The notes under the pieces were generated by a model. It had not been told where the DNA came from, searched no databases, and worked only from the letters and a program-made list of their open reading frames with translations. Positions 1 to 11,530 of a stretch of 64,000 nucleotides of DNA are shown here, one piece after another. Source of the DNA: Erinaceus europaeus (lineage: Eukaryota; Chordata; Mammalia; Eulipotyphla; Erinaceidae); NCBI RefSeq assembly GCF_950295315.1, contig NC_080171.1:115191064-115255063 (forward strand), in the 5' to 3' direction. The translations under genes and the position numbers were made by a program. Positions within the stretch are counted from its first letter, which is position 1. Each line of letters begins with the position of its first letter.

Positions 1-545
1 AGCAAGATTAAGGATGATTTAGAGACAACTAAAAAAGAAGTAAGAGATCTCAAAAAGAGATTAAGAGATACTGAAAACAACAACAGAGACCTATGGGAAG
101 GCTTCAAAATAAATATTATGTGCATTATTGGCTTACCAGAGGAAGAAAGAGAGGGAGGGGAAGAAAGTATTCTTCAGGACATAATAGCTGAGAACTTCTC
201 TCGTCTAGACAACATCAAAGACATAAAGATTCAAGAAGCCCAGAGAGTCCCAAACAGAATTAACCCAGACTTAAAGACACCAAGACACATCCTATTTAGA
301 ATGGAAAGGAATAAGGATAAAGAAAGGATCCTGAAGGCTGCAAGAGATAAAGAGTCACCTACAAAGGAAAACCCATAAGATTAGCAGCAGACTTCTCCAC
401 ACAAACACTACAGGCCAGAAGAGAATGGCAAGATATCTATCAAGTGCTCAATGAGAAAGGCTTTCAACCAATATCCTGCTAGACTGTCATTTAGACTAGA
501 TGGAGGCATAGACAACTTCTCAGACAAGCAACAGTTGAAAGAATA
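1..545 (+). pseudogene. L1 ORF1 remnant (C-terminal half)
   Basis: The first about 110 bp read as the end of the ORF1p coiled coil (KKEVRDLKKR-type). The open frame at 118-378 then carries the RRM-like segment (CIIGLPEEE, IQEAQRVPN). The frame stops at 376-378, although recognisable C-terminal-domain sequence (QQISAR/FQPISC-like, shifted) continues to about 545. ORF1p is the RNA-binding chaperone of L1. This copy is frameshifted and dead, and its 5' end lies outside the window. Confidence 0.85.
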
Positions 546-648
546 AATGATCACCAAGCCTGCCCTGAAAGAAGCTCTGAAAGGTCCTCTATAAACAGTC
601 AGACCACCATAAGTATGCCATATATTAACACTCTAACAATCTACACGA

Positions 649-1067
649 ATGGCATTAAAATATTTTCAATCTTTGATATCAATAAATGTCAATGGCCTGA
701 ATTCACCTATTAAAAGGCACAGAGTAGGAAGATGGATCAGAAAACACAACTCAACAATATGCTGTCTACAGAAAACCCACCTAACTCAACAAGACAAACA
801 CAGAATCAAAGTGAAAGGGTGGAAAACTATCATACAAGCCAATGGCCCACAAAAAAGGGCAGGAACAGCTATTCTCATATCTGACATGACAGACATTAAA
901 ATAAATAAAATTTAAAAAGATAGGGATGTACACTACTTAATGCTCAGTTGATCAGTCAATTAAGAGAATTTAACAGTTATTAACATCTATGCACCCAATG
1001 AGAAACCATCTAAATAAGTCAAACTTTTACTGAAAGAGCTACAGCAATATATTAATAGCACAGTAAT
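649..1067 (+). pseudogene. L1 ORF2 remnant, N-terminal endonuclease part, cut by a solo LTR
   Basis: The ORF2 start is followed by the endonuclease N-terminus (SINVNGLN with the active-site Asn). The residue that is the catalytic Glu in active L1 endonucleases (the LQETH box) is Lys here (codon 772-774, aaa). A stop follows at 913-915, and the reading continues in degraded form up to the LTR at 1068. Confidence 0.85.
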
Positions 1068-1729
1068 TGTAGGGATATTGTGGGGATGTGGTGGAGCCTG
1101 ACAGGGCTTGACCTGAGAGATGAGTCCGTCCTGTTAGTCTCTCTCTCTACGGAGGGGTTGAGCAAAAGGGGGACACAGGAACCTCAAAAGGTTGCCTGCC
1201 GTATCAGATGTCCCTGCCTCACAAAACACCCTGCATTTTCCCACCTCCAGGAGCTGGCATTTCTTAAAACATTAAGCCTGCTCCACCCTGCATTCCCTGA
1301 TGCTATGGGAAATCCTTTTATTATCTATATATCAATCTTCTGTTTTGTCTTACAAATGACTAAAGGTCTCCTTCCTAATTCCATGCAGGGTATTGCTAGT
1401 CCTACTAGTTGAACCCCTAGCAATAATTGCTGGGGAGGTCCATACCATTCCTGGACCCTTTTGCCTTCCTCCTCCCCTTTCCTAACCATGTATAGTATTG
1501 TCAAGCCACTTCCGTTTCTGTCTTCTCTCTTCCGTGTTCTGACATGGAGGAGCACTCTCGCATGCAAAACGGAAGGCTAACGCCAGGCATTGTTGTTTGC
1601 ACCACGTGGCTTAGCCAGGTGTGCTACCACCTGACTCTGGAGCGCTCTGATGAATAAAGATTTGGATTGCCTTGCCACCACGAGCTTGGTTCCTGGATCA
1701 CCTCTCTCCCTCATGTCACTAGCACGACA
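1068..1729 (+). mobile_element. Solo LTR of an endogenous retrovirus, inserted in L1 ORF2
   Basis: The 662-bp element begins TGTAGGG, ends ACGACA, has AATAAA about 75 bp before its end, and is flanked by a near-perfect 6-bp TSD (AGTAAT at 1062-1067, AGTATT at 1730-1735). L1 ORF2 sequence continues on both sides. A homologous copy lies in reverse at 56261-56941. No internal gag, pol or env sequence is present, so it is a recombined solo LTR. The 6-bp TSD suggests a class II (ERV2/ERVK-like) element, but the family was not identified. Confidence 0.8.
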
Positions 1730-2282
1730 AGTATTAGTAGGGACTTCAACACCCCACTCTTTCAACTGGACAGATCATCCAGGTAGAAAATCAATAAAGA
1801 CATGAAAGAGCTAAATAAGGAGATAAGATAAACTAGAATTATTGGACATTTTCAGAGTCATTCATACCAAGAAACTGGAATACACATTTTACTCAAGTCC
1901 ACATGGGTCATTCTCAAGGATAGATTATATGTTAGGCCAAAAAGACAGCATCAGCAAATTCAAGAGCACTGAAATCATCCCAAGCATCTTCTCAGACCAT
2001 GGTGGAATTAAACTAACATTTAACAATCAACAAAAGATTAGTAATAGTTCCAAAATGTGGAAGCTCTACAGTACACTACTTAACAACTACTGGGTCAAAG
2101 AGGAAATAAAGGAAGAAATAAAAATGTTTCAAGGGTCCAGTGAAAATGAAGACACAAGCTATCAAAATCTCTGGGACACAGCTAAGGCAGTACTGAAAGG
2201 GAAGTTCATAGTCAAACAAACACACATTAGGAAACAAGAAAAAGTACAAATAAACAGCCTGATTGCACATCTTAAAGACCTG

Positions 2283-2337
<55 letters not shown>

Positions 2338-3412
2338 AAGGAGAACAAAGGAACCCTAAAGCAACCAGAAGGACAAAAATCACTAAAGTTAGGGTAGAAA
2401 TAAATAACATTGAAAATAAGAAAACATACAAAAGTAAATGTTGGTTCTTCGAAAGAGTGAACAAAATCGACAAACCTTTAGCCAGACTCACAAAACAAAA
2501 AAGGGAGTAGACCCAAATAAATTGGATTGTAAATGAAATAGGAGATAGCACAACAAACACTGCAGAAATTCAACATATGCAAGGCTTCCATGAACAACTA
2601 TATGCCACCATGCTAGAGAACCTGGAAGAAACGGACAATTTCTTAGATACCTATGAACTTCCAAAATTAAGTAAACAGGAACTAGATAACATGAACAGGC
2701 CCATCACAGCTAATGAAATTGAAACAGTTATCAAAAATCTTCCCAAGAATAAAAGTCCTGGACCAGATGGTTTTACAAATGAATTCTACAAAACGTTCAA
2801 AGAAGAACTAATACCTCTACTTTTAAAAGTCTTCCAGAAGATTTAAGACACTGGAATACACCCTTCCAGCTTCTATGAAACTAATATCACTCTGATACCA
2901 AAGGCAGACAGGGATGCAACCAAAAAAGAAAACTACAGACAAATATCTCTGATGAACATAGATGCTAAAATAGTGAACAAAATTCTAGCCAACCAGATAC
3001 AGCAGTATATTAAAAAGATTGTTCATCATGACCAAGTGGGGTTTATCCCAGGAATGCAAGGTTGGTTTAATATATGTAAATCAATCAACGTGATCCACCA
3101 CATGAATAAAAGCAAGACCAAAAACCACATGGTCATATCAATAGATGCAGAGAAAGATTTTGACAAAATACAACAACCCTTTGTGATCAAAACACTACAA
3201 CAAATGGGAATAGATGGAAAATTCCTGAAGATAGTGGAGTCTATATTTAGCAAACCTACAGCCAACATCATACTCAATGGTGACAAACTAGAAGCATTTC
3301 CCCTCAGATCAGGTACTAGACAGGGCTGCCCACTATCTCCATTACTATTCAACATAGTGTTGGAAGTTCTTGCCATAGCAATCAAGCAGGAGCAAGGAAT
3401 TAAAGGCTAATA
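1730..3412 (+). pseudogene. L1 ORF2 remnant, end of endonuclease and reverse transcriptase
   Basis: This continues the L1 after the LTR. The endonuclease C-terminus is seen in SRIDYML and FSDHGG (the frame at 1842-2510), the RT N-terminus in [13 protein letters not shown] (2577-2846), and RT motifs to [16 protein letters not shown] (2952-3410). An expanded in-frame (GTA)n tract at 2281-2336 inserts a poly-valine run. Stops and frameshifts separate the three open segments. Confidence 0.9.
2281..2337 (+). repeat. (GTA)n trinucleotide microsatellite inside L1 ORF2
   Basis: About 18 tandem GTA/TAG units occur in a row within the L1 reading frame. Confidence 0.98.
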
Positions 3413-4350
3413 ACCAGAATATATAAAGAGTTTGCCAAACTCAACAACAAGGAAACAACCCCATCCAAAAATGGGGAGAGGACATGGACAGAAGTGATAT
3501 TCACCACAGAAGAGATCCAAAAGGCCGAGAAATACATGAAAAATGCTCCAAGTCTCTGATTGTCAGAGAAATGCAAATAAAGACAACAGTGAGATATCAT
3601 TTCACTCCTGTGAGAATGTCATACATTAGAAAAGGTAACAGCAGCAAATCCTAGAGAGGGTGTGGGGTCAAAGGAACCCTCCTACACTCTTGGTGGGAAT
3701 GTAAATTGGTCCAGTCTCTGTAGAGAACAGTCTGGAGAACTCTCAGAAGACTAGAAATGGACCTACCCTATGATCCTGAAATTCCTCTCCTGGGGATATA
3801 TCCTAAGGAACCAAACACACTTGTCCAAGAAGATTTGTGTATAACTATGTTCATAGCAGCACAATTTGTGATAGCCAAAACCTGGAAGCAACCCAGATGT
3901 CCAACAACAGATGAGTGGCTGAGCAAGTTGTGGTCTATATACACAATGGAATACTACTCAGCTATTAAAAAAGGTGACTTCACCATTTTCAGCTCATTTT
4001 GGATGGATCTTGAAGAAATTATGTTAAGTGAAATAAGTCAGAAACAGAAGAATGAATATGGGATGATCTCACTCTCTGGCAGAAGTTGAAAAACAAGATC
4101 AGAAGAGAAAACACAAGTAGAACCTGAATTGGAGTTGGTGTATTGCACCAAAGTAAAAGACTCTGGGGTGGGTGGGGTATTGTAGGGAGAGTACAGGTCC
4201 TGGAAAAGGATGACAGAGGACCCAGTGGGGGTTGTATTGTTATATGGAAAACTGAGAAATGTTATGCATGTACAAACTATTGTATTTACTGTCGAATGTA
4301 AAACAATCATTCCCCGATAAGGAAATTAAAAATCATAATAAAATAAATAA
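3413..4350 (+). pseudogene. L1 ORF2 C-terminus and short 3' UTR after an internal deletion
   Basis: Directly after the ...EQGIKG residues of the RT the sequence jumps to the far C-terminal part ([41 protein letters not shown]; open at 3757-4089). Comparison with the more complete copy at 20522-22330 indicates that roughly 1 kb, including the catalytic FADD box, is missing. The 3' UTR is the short (about 240 bp) type, followed by an A-rich tail to about 4350. Confidence 0.9.
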
Positions 4351-4394
4351 CATAAATAATAGTTGAAAAGAAGAAAAACCTCCCTGAGCATTTT

Positions 4395-4620
4395 CTTTCT
4401 TTAATTTTTTTAATTGTCTTTGTTTATTCGTTAGATAGAGACAGCCAGAAATTGAGAGGAAGAGGGAGATAGGGAGAGAGATAAAGAGATACCTGCAGCA
4501 CTGCTTCACCACTCATGAAACTTTCCCTCTGTAAACCAGTTGGGAACCAGGGGCTTGAGCCTGAGTCTCTGAGCTTTGTAACATACACTCAACCAGGTGC
4601 ACCATCACCCAGCACCAGCA
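4395..4620 (-). mobile_element. SINE-B
   Basis: Reverse copy: T-rich left end, tagatagagacagccagaaatt core, and a tRNA-like head ending accatcacccagca. Confidence 0.85.
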
Positions 4621-4650
4621 TCTCTCTCTCTCTTTCTTTCTTTCTTCCAT

Positions 4651-4772
4651 TCTTTTTTTTTTTTTTCAGAGCATTGCTCAGCTCTAGGTTATGGTGGTAT
4701 GTGGAATTGAACCTGAGACTTTGAGCCTCAGTCATGAGAGTCTCTTTGCATACCCATTATGCTATCTACACC
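4651..4772 (-). mobile_element. SINE-C
   Basis: Poly-T, then the cagagcattgctcagctct hairpin and the head ending cattatgctatctacaccca. Confidence 0.85.
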
Positions 4773-4802
4773 CACCTACTCAGCCTCAAAATTTTCTTTT
4801 CT

Positions 4803-5022
4803 TTTTTAAAAAAATTTTTTATTATCATTATTTTTATTGGCTAGAGATAGTCAAAAATTGAGAGGGAAGGCGGAGATAGAGAGGGAGAGACAGAGACACC
4901 TACAGCCCTGCTTCACCACTTGTAAGGCTTCCCTCTGCAGGTGGGGACTGGGGCCCTGAACCTGGGTCCTTGCACACTGCAACATGTGCACTTGACCAGG
5001 TGTGCCACCACTTGGCCCTGAC
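4803..5022 (-). mobile_element. SINE-B
   Basis: Reverse copy with a degraded T-rich tail. The head ends gtgccaccacttggccc. Confidence 0.85.
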
Positions 5023-5338
5023 CCAACATTTTCTATCCTTCAATAGAATCGAGTGGTTGCATTATTAAAAACTGTCACTTTCGTCTGGGATGGTATCTGA
5101 TGCCTTGACTTTCTCTGAGACCTCTCTTTGGGAAGGAGAGGAAGCTGCCATGCTGTGAATGCCCCATTGGGAGGTTCATGTGGTAAGGAACTGTGAAGCC
5201 CACCAACAGCCAGGTACAGTAGCTTACGAACTGATGTTTCAACCCCAGCTGAGTCTCGAGATAACTGCAGTCTCTGGGGAGAGCTGTACAGTGATCTGAA
5301 GGGATCAGTTTATCTTGCCACAAGAGAACTAATGACGC
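5023..5338. other. Single-copy sequence, no gene seen
   Basis: It lies between SINE-B copies. The open frame on the minus strand here runs into SINE sequence and has no recognisable domain. Confidence 0.5.
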
Positions 5339-5340
5339 AG

Positions 5341-5560
5341 GGCTGGGTGGTGGTGCATCTGGTTGAACATACACATTGCAATGCTCAAGGACCCAGGTTC
5401 AAGTCCCCAGTTTCTACTTGCAGGGGGAGAGCTTCACAAGTGGTGAAGTAGGGCTGCAGGTGTCTCTCTGTCTCTCTCCCTCTCTATAACCCCTTTTTAT
5501 CTCAATTTCTGGTTATGTCTATCCAATAAGTAAATAAAGATTTTTAAAAAATTATAAAAA
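5341..5560 (+). mobile_element. SINE-B
   Basis: Complete: ggctgggtggtggtgca head, box B-like ccaggttcaagtcc, and the end tctatccaataagtaaataaag. Confidence 0.9.
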
Positions 5561-6284
5561 AAGAATTTATTTTCAAACCAGAGGATTCACATGAAAAAAA
5601 AACAACTAATGAAGCAATCTACGTTCAATTTGTATTTTATGAATGAAAGCATACTTCATTTAATGGTCACACATAACTTTGTGCTTCTTACAATTTTTAC
5701 TTCTTATTAAGATATTAAGATATGTTTTCACTAAATAGTCTAACATGTTTAATGTACATGAAATTTTTCCAAAAAAATTTTTTTCTAATAAGAGGTTCTG
5801 AAACAAGAACAGAACACAAAGAGAATTTTGATGGTTTCTCTAGGGTCTGAACTAGAGTTTTCCTTTCTGGCCCTGTAATTATTTGAAATTCTGTTATTTC
5901 TATCATTTAGTAGCATCTCTGTGTTGCAGGCTTTATCCAATAAAACTTCACAGTTGTTGATCCTCCTCCAGCTCCTTTCCCCAAACCCTCTGGCTTTCCT
6001 AAATACTGAGCTGAACTCTGGTTGAATTAAAGAAAGCAAAAACTCATTGTTAGTCTTCCTATGACGCACTGCTGTTAAGTCTCCTGGTGATATTTTCTTT
6101 TAATTAAAATACAGCTTTAGAACTAAAACAATATTACTCAATTTTGAGCTACAAGTCATTGAAATAGTCTCATAGTGACTAAGAGCAGCACTTCATGATA
6201 AAATCCTGTAACTCCCAGACAGCAAGTGAGAAAGTTCAGTAGCCATGAAGACCATCATACAGATGGGCCAGAGGAAACAAAACA
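5561..6284. other. Single-copy AT-rich sequence
   Basis: No repeat or coding feature was recognised. The two short minus-strand frames here have no known motifs. Confidence 0.5.
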
Positions 6285-6525
6285 GAAGGAAGCAATCTCA
6301 TTTACAGTTGAATCCAAAAAAGATGAAATATCTAGGAATAAATCTAACAAGGGACGTGAAAGGACCTTTTCAAGGACAGCTATAAAACACTGTTAAAGAG
6401 GATGACACAAAGAAAAGAAAGAACATGCCCTGTTCATGGATTGGGAGAATAAATATTAAAATGCCCATCTTACTGAAAGCAATCTATAGATTCAATGCAA
6501 TCCCTATTAAAATCCAAACAACATA
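6285..6525 (+). pseudogene. Old L1 ORF2 fragment
   Basis: Degraded match to the ORF2 segment seen at 20540-20760 ([29 protein letters not shown]). Confidence 0.75.
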
Positions 6526-7665
6526 TTAAGTGCTTCATGAGGCCTAACAGGAGTGCACTTAGAGGAGAGAAGAAAAGAAGAAATCTCCATACAGAAATTG
6601 CCCTCAGCTTGGAAGTGTTTGCCCTAGAGACATTCTCAATATAACCTGACTGCCCACCTCACCAGGTCATGGTTGAGGAAAAAACAAAAAAGCATCCTGA
6701 CTTCATGAACTGAGCTCACTAGGGACTCAGCTCACCACAAATTCACAAACAATACTACAAAGTATCCACTAGACAAGGTTGTTGTGGAACTCTGAGAGAG
6801 ACAAGTAACAATCCAGCAAACAACAAAGGAAAAACAAGGTCACCTGTAACCTCGGAAACATCAAATAGCCCTTTCTCTCAGCTAAAAGGAGCTTCTTTAC
6901 AAATTACAAATTTAGTCTGCCATTCCTGTGAATGAGATGTATTTAGATGCCCAATAATAGAATTGTTCCATTTTATGAAAACACTCAATACAGAGAGTAA
7001 ATCTCTGTCTGCATCCTTAGACCTTTCCCCAAATCACTCAACCAAAGTCTATTCCTACTACAGGGCTTTTCACTTTTTCCCCCTGCTGAGAATTTCTGTA
7101 GCTCCCTGTGGTGAGCATTTACCATCTCTGCACGTGTCAATAAATTCTCTTGTTCAGTTTCAAGTTTATTCTTGGTGGTCTTGGACTGAAGAGCATCAAG
7201 CCATTCTTTCAGCTCACTGATGTTTCTGTTGCTGCTCAGAGATGCTTCCTTTATCAAAGACATCAAACTGCTGAATAACATGAGTTTCAAATAGCTAATA
7301 GGAGACAAAAAAAAAAAAAATCCAAACCTTGCTCTATTCTAATCACAACAGAAATGTCATTAGTAACATAAAATATTAACAAAATTCATAAAAGTTTGAG
7401 ATCTAGGCATCTTTTTGTCCCCCCACCCCCGACTATTTAAAAGCACTTGCTAGTATTTTAAAAGTTCGACCATTTTAAACTTCTTTAACCATCTTGGTCA
7501 CTTTCTTCTCAGTGAATCCAATTTGCTGTAACTATTTTAAACTGTGGTAGCTTGACCTGAGCAGAATAGTCTGGGTTTGATTTGACCGGGACAAAACTGA
7601 ACAGCGCTATTACCTTCCTCAGGCTGATGTGTATACCTCTGCTCAGTCACCTGAATCTTCCTTTT
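6526..7665. other. Single-copy sequence
   Basis: No gene was recognised. An A-run lies at 7307-7320. Confidence 0.5.
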
Positions 7666-7802
7666 TATTTTATTTTATTTATTAATAAGAGTATTGGAAG
7701 AAAGAACCACAGCATTAGTCTGGAACATGAGACATCAAGGATAAAACTCAGGACCTCCTGCTTGTGAGTCCAACATTTTACCCACTGCAACACATCCCAG
7801 GC
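7666..7802 (-). mobile_element. Old, diverged SINE
   Basis: Reverse tRNA-like segment (aactcaggacctcctgcttg) next to a TTTTA-rich tail. Confidence 0.5.
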
Positions 7803-7874
7803 TGCACAGAAAATATTCTTTTTGCTTGTCTTATCAACAAGTTAATGTTTTATAGTACAGTTGTTCCTTCCTTT

Positions 7875-8001
7875 TTTTTTTTTTTTTAAACCAGAGCACT
7901 GTTTAGCTCTGGCTTCTGGTGGTGTAGGGGATTGAACCTGGGACTTCAAAGCCTCAGGCTTGAGGATCTCTTTGCATAATCATTATACTATCTACCCCCA
8001 C
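7875..8001 (-). mobile_element. SINE-C
   Basis: Poly-T followed by ccagagcactgtttagctctgg and the head ending atactatctaccccca. Confidence 0.9.
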
Positions 8002-8229
8002 CTTAGATTTGTTTTGTTCTAATCAGTGTTTCTCTGTGAAATTAAGGTATCTAATCCACTTCAAAACCCATGTAACACTTCCATTTCCTTTATAAGATTT
8101 TTGTCTTCTAGATATTCAAACATTAGGCATGCTTTTCTTACATAATACTTAATTTGGCTCACCTAGAGATAATTAATATAAATTGACCTGAATTTTAACC
8201 TAGTCCAGAATATATAAAGACCCCTTCTT

Positions 8230-8405
8230 AGGTGGTCCGGGAGGTGGCGCAATGGCTAAGGCACTAGACTCTCAAGGTCCTGAGTTCAGTCCCCGGCAGC
8301 ACATGTACCAGAGTGATATCTGGTTCTTGATCTCTCTCTCTCCCCATCTTTCTAATAAATAAATAAATAAATTAATTAATTAATTAATAAAATCTTTTAA
8401 AAAAG
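8230..8405 (+). mobile_element. Distinct tRNA-derived SINE (only copy of its type noticed)
   Basis: The head is ggtccgggaggtggcgcaat and box B is gagttcagtccc. The body is ggcagcacatgtaccagagtgatatctgg, followed by an (AATAAATA)n tail. It differs from SINE-A, -B and -C after box B. Confidence 0.75.
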
Positions 8406-8529
8406 ACACCTTCTTAGTTCAGTTTATAATAGGATGAATTGGGGAATGAGAAGAGTATCATTTCTGACTGAGTCAAGAGGAGTGGAGTGGTCAAGGGCAG
8501 TTTCTGAAGGTAGAGGCTACTTGAGTTCT

Positions 8530-8601
8530 CTCTTTTTTTTTTTTTAAATTTTTCTTATTTAAGAAGGGATTAATTAACAAAACCATAGGGTAGAAGGGGT
8601 T
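8530..8601 (-). mobile_element. Very short L1 3' end insertion
   Basis: About 72 bp: poly-T plus the terminal bases of the long L1 3' UTR, flanked by a perfect 13-bp TSD (ctacttgagttct at 8517-8529 and 8602-8614). Confidence 0.9.
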
Positions 8602-9068
8602 CTACTTGAGTTCTTAACAATACCAGTTTGTCTACCCATGTGTATATGCTTTCTAGAACCTTTCCTGGTTCATATGACCCACTCCTGTCTCATTTTCTCT
8701 TACTCTACAACAAAGAGTTGTCTGTATGACCTAAATGTTAGTCAAGAAGTCTTAGGGGTCAAAGTTCCAGCTCAGTGTAGTGATAAACGTAAGTGAGGAA
8801 GGACATTTGTCTAAGATCCTTGCATCAGAATCAACTGAACTACTGGTAAAAATAGAAATAAAATGAAAAAAAAATATATATATATTCCTTCAGCATCACT
8901 TTGAATTTAGTCCATCAGTCTCATGACAAATATGCCTTTTGACAAGTTCACCAGGTTGCTTTGCATAGCCAAGAGTGGAAATCACTTACATAGCGATTTA
9001 GTCTTCCTGACAGCGCAATGCACAGCCTCTGGGGGTGTCCGCACATTTGCCCTGAATCCCATGCTCTG
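8602..9068. other. Single-copy sequence before the minisatellite
   Basis: No gene was recognised. A short (TA)n lies near 8873-8884. Confidence 0.4.
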
Positions 9069-9260
9069 GTTACTTACTACTGCTTCTCCTGCAGACCTCC
9101 CTCCCCTCTGCCTTCATGGTTACTACTGCTTCTCCTGCAGACCTCCGTCCCCTCTGCCTTCATGGTTACTTACTACTGCTTCTCCTGCAGACCTCCGTCC
9201 CCTCGGCCTTCATGGTTACTACTGCTTCTCCTGCCGACCGACCTCCCCTCGGCCTTCTCA
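9069..9260 (+). repeat. Minisatellite with alternating 50- and 46-bp units
   Basis: Four units (9069-9118, 9119-9164, 9165-9214, 9215-9260) are each built around tactgcttctcctgcagacc and ...ccttcatg. Units 1 and 3 start gttacttactactg and units 2 and 4 start gttactactg. All three forward frames are open across it because the pyrimidine-rich repeat has few stops. Confidence 0.95.
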
Positions 9261-9691
9261 GGGCTGGAACCGAAATAGTCTGCAACATTTCAGTAGTAAT
9301 ATCATCGACTTGTTATTGCAGGTATTGTTATGTAACCACAGTTTACAGTACTTCAGAGGTACTACAGACTCAGCCCCAAGTGCCCAAGGGTCTATGGAGA
9401 GAACAGAGGATCTCAGGAGACATCTTGGAGTCTGATGCTGCCCTGCATTTCACAACTCCTCCTTTCTTCTTCTGGGAAAGAGGCAACTAGTGCCACTTTG
9501 ATCTTTCTTTTTATCTTCCCAAGATCCTCTGTGAATATATATATATATGTATATATATATATAATTTTAGGAAAAGATCTGAGACCATCTAGTTAGTTTC
9601 TCAGAAGTCCTGGGTCTCTCCCATGAATACAAAGGGACTTATATTATTAGTATCTTACTAATCAGTTGCATGTTTATTTATTTACTTAAAT
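9261..9691. other. Single-copy sequence with a (TA)n patch
   Basis: The (TA)n lies at about 9535-9563. No gene was seen. Confidence 0.5.
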
Positions 9692-9990
9692 GATTTTTTT
9701 ATTTTATATTTATTTATTTTCCCTTTTGTTGCTCTTGTTTTTTTTATTGTTGTTGTAGTGATTATTGTTGTTGTTATTGATGTCATCGTTTTTACATATG
9801 TCAGAGAGAAGTGGAGAGAGGAGGGGAAGATAGAGAGGGAGAAAGAAAGACACCTGCAGACCTGAGCACCGTTTGTGAAAGGACCTCCCCCCACCCCTGA
9901 GGTGGGGAACCAGGGGGCTCAAACTGAGATCCTTATGCTGGTCCTTGTGCTTTGTGCCACCTGCATTTAACCCGCTGTGCTACCCTATTT
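9692..9990 (-). mobile_element. SINE-A (AATAAA-tail form)
   Basis: Full-length reverse copy. The T-rich left end is followed by GTTATTG repeats and the head ends taacccgctgtgctac. Confidence 0.9.
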
Positions 9991-10237
9991 ATTTATTTTT
10001 GATTGTTCACTCAACCTCCAAGAACCCAGAGGGCACAAAATTATTTCTTTTGTCCTCTACAACTGACTTACTTCATGGGATTCTGTTACAGACAAACTTA
10101 GTCTTTTTTCTCTCTGGTTTTTAGCCTCACTGTTCAGAAGCATATTTGACCCTTAGCTGTCCTGGCTGTGACATGATGTAAAACTTAAGAATTCTGAATA
10201 ATTCTTCCGTAATAATGTATTTAAGAGAACCCAAAGG
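9991..10237. other. Single-copy sequence
   Basis: Nothing recognised. Confidence 0.4.
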
Positions 10238-10580
10238 GGGCTGGGCATAGTGCAGTGGGTTAAATGCACATGGTGCAAAGCACAAGAACCAGCGTAAGGA
10301 TCTGGGTTCGAGCCCCCAGCTCCCCACCTGCAGGGGGGTTGCTTCATAAGCGGTGAAGCAGGTCTGCAGGTGTCTGTCTTTCTCTCCCTTCTGTTTCCTC
10401 CTCCTCTCTCGATTTCTCTCTGTCCTATCCAGCAACAACAACAACTATAACAACAACAATAACAACTATACCAAGGGCAACAACAAAGGCAACAAAATGG
10501 GAAAAGTGGCCTCTGGGAGCAGTGGATTCATAGTGCAGGCACCGAGCCCCAGAGATAACCCTGGAGGCAAAAAAAAAAAG
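10238..10580 (+). mobile_element. SINE-A (hairpin-tail form)
   Basis: Full-length copy. It ends in the gcctctggg ... ctggaggc module followed by A11. Confidence 0.92.
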
Positions 10581-10854
10581 GATAAACCATACTCCTAAAA
10601 CGCTCCCCAATGAGACAACTCCCTTTAAGTCCCCCATCTGAACAACATGATGCTATTGCACATCTCCCACTCCAAGTTCCAGTGAGGGTACAAGCAATGA
10701 GCCATTATTCCTCTTCCCTCTCCTCTATGTGACAAAGTCACTCTCAGTGCTAGCAACTTACGCAGACAGAAGATAATCGTGGCTGAAAAAGGAGTTCAGA
10801 CAGTGGAAACTTGCTCACGTAAATATAATTATGTTCATGAAAAATATTATAGTG
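10581..10854. other. Single-copy sequence
   Basis: Nothing recognised. Confidence 0.4.
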
Positions 10855-10978
10855 GGTGGGTTCGATAACATAATAGTTATGAGTACAGACTGTTACGCCC
10901 CAGGCTCTGAAGTCCCAGGTTCAGTCCCCCACACCACCATAAGCCAGAGCTGATCAGTGCTCTGGTTGAAAAAAAAAA
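10855..10978 (+). mobile_element. SINE-C
   Basis: It contains ggttcgataacataatagttatg with a short insertion, the 3' hairpin ccagagctgatcagtgctctgg, and an A-tail. Confidence 0.88.
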
Positions 10979-11530
10979 ATTACAGTACAAAAATTACAGT
11001 ATGGGACCAATTTGTCAGTGACTCCATCCTTGTATATTCATGTTCCAAACACAAGATAGTCTTATTTGTTAACCCACTTTTACTCAGATGGAAGAAAACT
11101 TATTATTTTATTTTGCTCTTTTTTTTTTTTTGCACAATAAAAGCTAAAATAAGTCATAAGCATTAGAACAGATGATTTTTTAAAAATCCCATTTCATGAT
11201 ACATTCCAAAAATTGTGATATGACTAATGCTGGGATCAATTCTAGTTGCTTTCAAACACTCCCATAGTTGAAATTTTTCCTAGAAAGAGGTTTGTATCAA
11301 AATATACATCTGGAATCACTATTATGTTTGCTTAACATGCTCAAAGTTTTCTTTCTTTCTTTTTTTAATGAACAGAAATGAAGAAGCACATTTTTCTTAT
11401 GCTAACTTCATTGAAGGACCCTATATTTTTATTGAGAAGTCCCAGAAACATTTAGAGATTTAATTTGCTGATTCATATGTATGCAATCCTCAAATCTGTT
11501 ATTGAAATAAATCACTTAAAATCAGGCTTT
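10979..11530. other. Single-copy sequence
   Basis: No coding or RNA gene was recognised. Confidence 0.5.

Noticed and set aside
8923..9490. Three overlapping open frames (86-170 codons) around 9 kb
   Set aside because: All three forward frames are open across the pyrimidine-rich minisatellite. No known domain, and not the behaviour of a real gene.
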